From Stramonita haemastoma (taxonomy: Eukaryota > Mollusca > Gastropoda > Neogastropoda > Muricidae): a stretch of DNA of 64,000 bases. Numbering within the stretch: the stretch's first letter is position 1; every line of letters starts with the position of its first letter. This document shows, in pieces, positions 61,006 to 64,000 of this stretch. The translations under genes were made by a program, and so were the position numbers. The DNA lies in contig CM060318.1 in assembly GCA_030674155.1 (NCBI GenBank), positions 84,758,122 through 84,822,121 of the forward strand, written 5' to 3'. The notes under the pieces were generated by a model. The model was not told the DNA's origin. It did no database searches and worked only from the letters and a program-made list of their open reading frames with translations.

Positions 61006-61527
61006 GACTGCGGTGCTTACTGTACTATATCACCTCGACTGCTACATGATTGCTTTTCATATTTTGTGTTCATATGGGTCTTATGGCCTGCAAAAACTGA
61101 ATAAAACTGATTGATTGATTGATTGATTGATTGACACACAGAGAAAAACACACACACACACACATTCACACACACTTACACACAGAGTGACATACACACA
61201 TGAGTGCAAGCAAACACAAACGATTGGGGGAAGGGGATGTACAACAACTACAAATGTCATTCACTATTAGATCTTTTAATTCTGTCTAGAGCATCTTCCC
61301 TTTTCTTCATTTATAAACTATAATCAAACAAAAAAATTAAGTAATAATACTGTACATACTTATTATAGCTGTTCAAGTCACACACTACAGCTCCAAACCA
61401 TAACATGGAATTTATATCACAAACAAGCAGGCCTATGCTACATTGCTACTGCTAGCCATTGATTATGACTTTTAGTTTTAGAATGTTGCTTTTTCGCTCT
61501 TAAATCTTCAATGTACTTGTAAGCATA

Positions 61528-61680
61528 TGTGACGCTCCACCACATAAGGAGTTACATTAAACCAAGGTCAATTTCTAGTTATTGAAATTTTATTAATCTG
61601 CAATGAAATGGCTATACAACAGAAAAAAACAGATTGAAAATTGGACAATTCTATGAAAAGTTAATACAAGTTGAAAAGAT
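61528..61680 (+). mobile_element. Partial second copy of the TGTGACGCTCCACCAC element
   Basis: It starts with the same terminal repeat and follows the 56039 copy for about 150 bp (shared GGTCAATTT, GTTATTGA, CAGATTGAAAAT). No right end was found downstream, so it is truncated or rearranged. Confidence 0.65.
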
Positions 61681-63689
61681 GCTTTGCCTCTGGAAATTAG
61701 GAACAAGCTCGGTTTCTCGGGAGACACATTGTTTGTAAATTTTTTTTGTTAAAAACAGTTAACGAAAAGGAGCAGCGCAACAGTCACCATGAACAAGTAG
61801 AACAACTATTATTAGTATTAAAGTTTTGTTCACTCAAGTATGAACTCTGTGTAACAATCGATGGGAATCCGGAGCGTATGGTAAAAATTGCCTTTCAAAT
61901 GAAAATTTGCCCAGTTGCTAAAAGACAGCAAAGAAGGAAAGTGTAGCGGCATTGCCAGATGCTGGACTCTGACCCCTGACCGCACAGTGCCCTAGATAGC
62001 GGTAGGGTGGAATTTCGGGTTTACAGAGTGCAGTGCCAGCCGCCAACTAAAAAGTTGGATTTTCCCTGTTTTGAGCAGCTGTGTCAGCATTACTACTGGA
62101 TCAAATTCTCTACAGTATATATGATTATATCATCATTGGGGTGGGGGTCTCCAGTAACAAAAAAAAAGTACACACAGTAGGCCTGTAGGCTATATATAAT
62201 ATATATTCAACAGTTTCTCAGTATTTCACGTCTGACATTCAATAATGTCATGTCTAAAATAATTATAGTAAATCATAATATTCTTACAGTTGAGTTACAC
62301 AGTATTTGTCCCAATTTAAACTTTTTTTCTTTGTGTGTCTGAAATTTGCCCATCAGTCACTGTGTATTGACTTTAATAGTTTAAATCAATGTTCAATTCA
62401 ATATTAATATTATCATGAATATACTTATCAATGTAGTACTACATATTGATACTTTAAATCTTCATGCTAAAGTTGAAAAAATAAACACATCTCTTATAGT
62501 TATACTCTGCTATGATTTTGTCACACTGAATTCGTGTTTAATCTTGTAGTCATTGTTGAATGATTTGCTTAACAATTGATACCTATAAATAGTCTAGTAT
62601 GGGTTTGATCAGTTGGCCCCATGCCAATAATGTCTCTCACTCTCAGTAGTCTTAGTCCGAATCTCACTCTACTGTTACTAGTGTTAGTGTTACTCAACTT
62701 GTGGTGTATTGGGTTTTTAAAGTCAAATTAGACTACAAACCTGTGGAAGCAACCAATGGTACTGTCTGTCACAATTCAATTTCAGCATGAAAAATTAAAA
62801 TGTTGGTGCTGGATAAATTAAATGGAAACTATGACTGTAAGACATCACTATTTAAGGTATAATCAACCAAGTGATCTTCAGTACACTACATTGATGAAAA
62901 AAAAAGATTAGGATAAGAAAAAGCAGTTTTGAAAATACCATGCAGCTATAATCTACCCGGAGAAACTGTTGTGTCAATGTTACATCAAACCAAAATACCA
63001 TGTGTACTCTCCACTGGCAGCGATACTTTGACTTAGTGAAATAGGATAGGTCTACATGTTGGTCCTAACAACGCCCGACACAATCTACTGTTCTTGTGTG
63101 CGGTGAGTTTTTTTTCAAGAGAGTTATAATAGGCCTAGCCTAATTTTCTAGTTGTACCATACGTTTGTTTCCGTCTTTTCCCATTACCGTGGGAGGAAAA
63201 TAAGTTCTAAATCCACAAAGGATCTAAAACAGTACACACATGTCTAAGATAGTAGGCCTAAGCTATTAGTCAACCTTATCTCTCCTGTCAATAGACAAGA
63301 ACAAGCACACAATCTAAGCTGTGCTACTGTGTATAATTAGGCTTAGCCAAGCAATCCACTAAGTACATCAGGAGGAAACTTACATAATCATTAAGTAAGC
63401 CTTACCACAATCGACTATGTCACTCAGTAGCACCCTCTCAACAAGGAAGTGTTGTACATACGCCCAGCAAGGAAGGATCCCGGATCTTCAACTATCGTAA
63501 AATCCCGTCTGTGTGTGAATTCACGCGGTTACGACTTGTGTTTCGCTGCAATAAAATAACCCAGCAGAATAAAGAAAAAAAAGAGAAAGGCAGAAGAACA
63601 CAATTCACATACTTGTAAGAACAGCAAGCTTTAAACATTTTTTATATGATCTTTAGATGGAAATAATTTTTGTTTATTTTTTTTTCCAT
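61681..63689. other. No gene recognised upstream of gene B
   Basis: AT-rich sequence with TAGGCCTA-type motifs towards 63130-63260. It may include the gene B promoter. Confidence 0.4.
63407..63520 (-). promoter_or_regulatory. Weak candidate for non-coding first exon of gene B
   Basis: Gene B needs an upstream exon. On the minus strand a CpG-containing segment ends at GATTGTG|GTAAGGC near 63407, with another GTAAGT about 25 bp further on. Donor-like motifs are common by chance, so this is only a pointer for transcript mapping. Confidence 0.15.
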
Positions 63690-64000
63690 TCAAGGTTATC
63701 CACATATCGCACTGGGCGACGCCCCTCCTTGGGGAGCACAATGGCCGGTGATGCACTCACTAAAGTGGTTCCCTCTCCAACCTGTTTCACCCGGCACGGG
63801 ACCCTGAAATTTTACCCCGGTCCTCGGCTAGAGCTCCGATGTTTAGGCTACCAGTGGTGAGATTTTGCGTATGCAACCGTTTTTGTCCACCTTCATGGCA
63901 GCGGTAGTCCGACTTCGTGGATGTATGCTGGGTATGTTCATGTTTCCGTAACCCACCGAGCACCAACATTAATTACGGGATCTTTAATGTGCATAGCTGA
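63690..64000 (-). mobile_element. SINE (31482-type 3' domain), cut by window edge
   Basis: The reverse strand reads CATTAAAGATCCCGTAATTA, CGGTGGGTTACGGAAACATG, ACGAAGTCGGACTACC, ACGCAAAATCTCACCACTGG and CGGAGCTCTAGCCGAGGACC. The 5' part with any promoter lies beyond 64000. Confidence 0.65.

Larger units (their letters stand above)
57868..61134 (+). mobile_element. Non-LTR retrotransposon with 2A-like leader, internally deleted
   Basis: Flanked by a 12-bp direct repeat CACACAGAGAAA (57856-57867 and 61135-61146). Order: 5' leader; ORF1 frame with hydrophobic segment, GDVVSNPGP motif, coiled coil and RRM-like region; ORF2 with APE-type endonuclease in several frames; a joint near 60660-60720 where the reverse transcriptase should be; a C-terminal zinc-knuckle region; and a 3' end AATAAAACTGATTGATTGAT. 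The TGAT-type tail is characteristic of CR1/L2-like elements. The exact clade cannot be assigned without the reverse transcriptase. Confidence 0.88.

Noticed and set aside
61746..61946. 66-codon ORF near the partial MITE copy
   Set aside because: No recognisable motif, and it lies in AT-rich sequence next to a degenerate mobile element.

Overview
The window reads as animal nuclear DNA, most likely from a gastropod mollusc. The grounds are interrupted genes with GT-AG introns, several tRNA-derived SINE families of the kind common in gastropods, non-LTR retrotransposon debris, MITE-like elements and very dense (TG)n, (GA)n and (TA)n tracts. The taxon is an inference; the intron-bearing genes and the repeats are seen directly. 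There is no operon, rRNA, CRISPR array or prokaryotic gene.

Only two genes can be supported well. Both lie on the minus strand, head to tail, and both encode LITAF/CDIP-type endosomal zinc proteins with a proline/glycine/tyrosine-rich N-terminus, a PPxY motif and a C-terminal CPHC...CPNC LITAF domain. Gene B (upstream, CDS 57058 down to 52514) has four coding exons and an intact 166-residue frame. Gene A (downstream, CDS 34114 down to 22926) also has four coding exons, but its third exon carries two opposite one-base frame disruptions that cancel. Both look like products of one duplication: two splice sites match in position and phase. Gene A has an extra 33-nt exon and lacks one intron of gene B. 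Candidate non-coding first exons lie near 41942-42050 (gene A) and, more weakly, 63407-63520 (gene B).

Layout: 1-22900 is microsatellites, SINEs, LINE 3' fragments and sequence in which I see no gene; part of 16000-22900 may be gene A 3' UTR. 22900-34160 is gene A, its introns holding a LINE fragment, truncated SINEs, a 62-bp satellite and a 45-bp satellite. 34160-42400 is dinucleotide repeats, SINEs, a Harbinger-like MITE abutting an RTE-type LINE fragment, and a possible bidirectional promoter with a small 80-codon ORF at 42129. 42400-52500 is repeats, a degenerate ~40-bp array and apparently unique AT-rich DNA. 52500-57060 is gene B, whose introns are largely minisatellite, a SINE and a MITE. 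57868-61134 is a non-LTR retrotransposon flanked by a target-site duplication. Its ORF1 frame carries a hydrophobic leader followed by a 2A-like GDVVSNPGP motif. It keeps the endonuclease and C-terminal zinc-knuckle regions but has lost the reverse transcriptase.

The observations most worth a second look are the 2A-like motif in the retrotransposon, a SINE family joining a tRNA box A to a 5S-rRNA-like internal promoter, minisatellites that amplify the sequence next to 3' splice sites in gene B, and the compensated frame disruptions in gene A. All coordinates and homologies come from reading by eye; no alignment or search was run.
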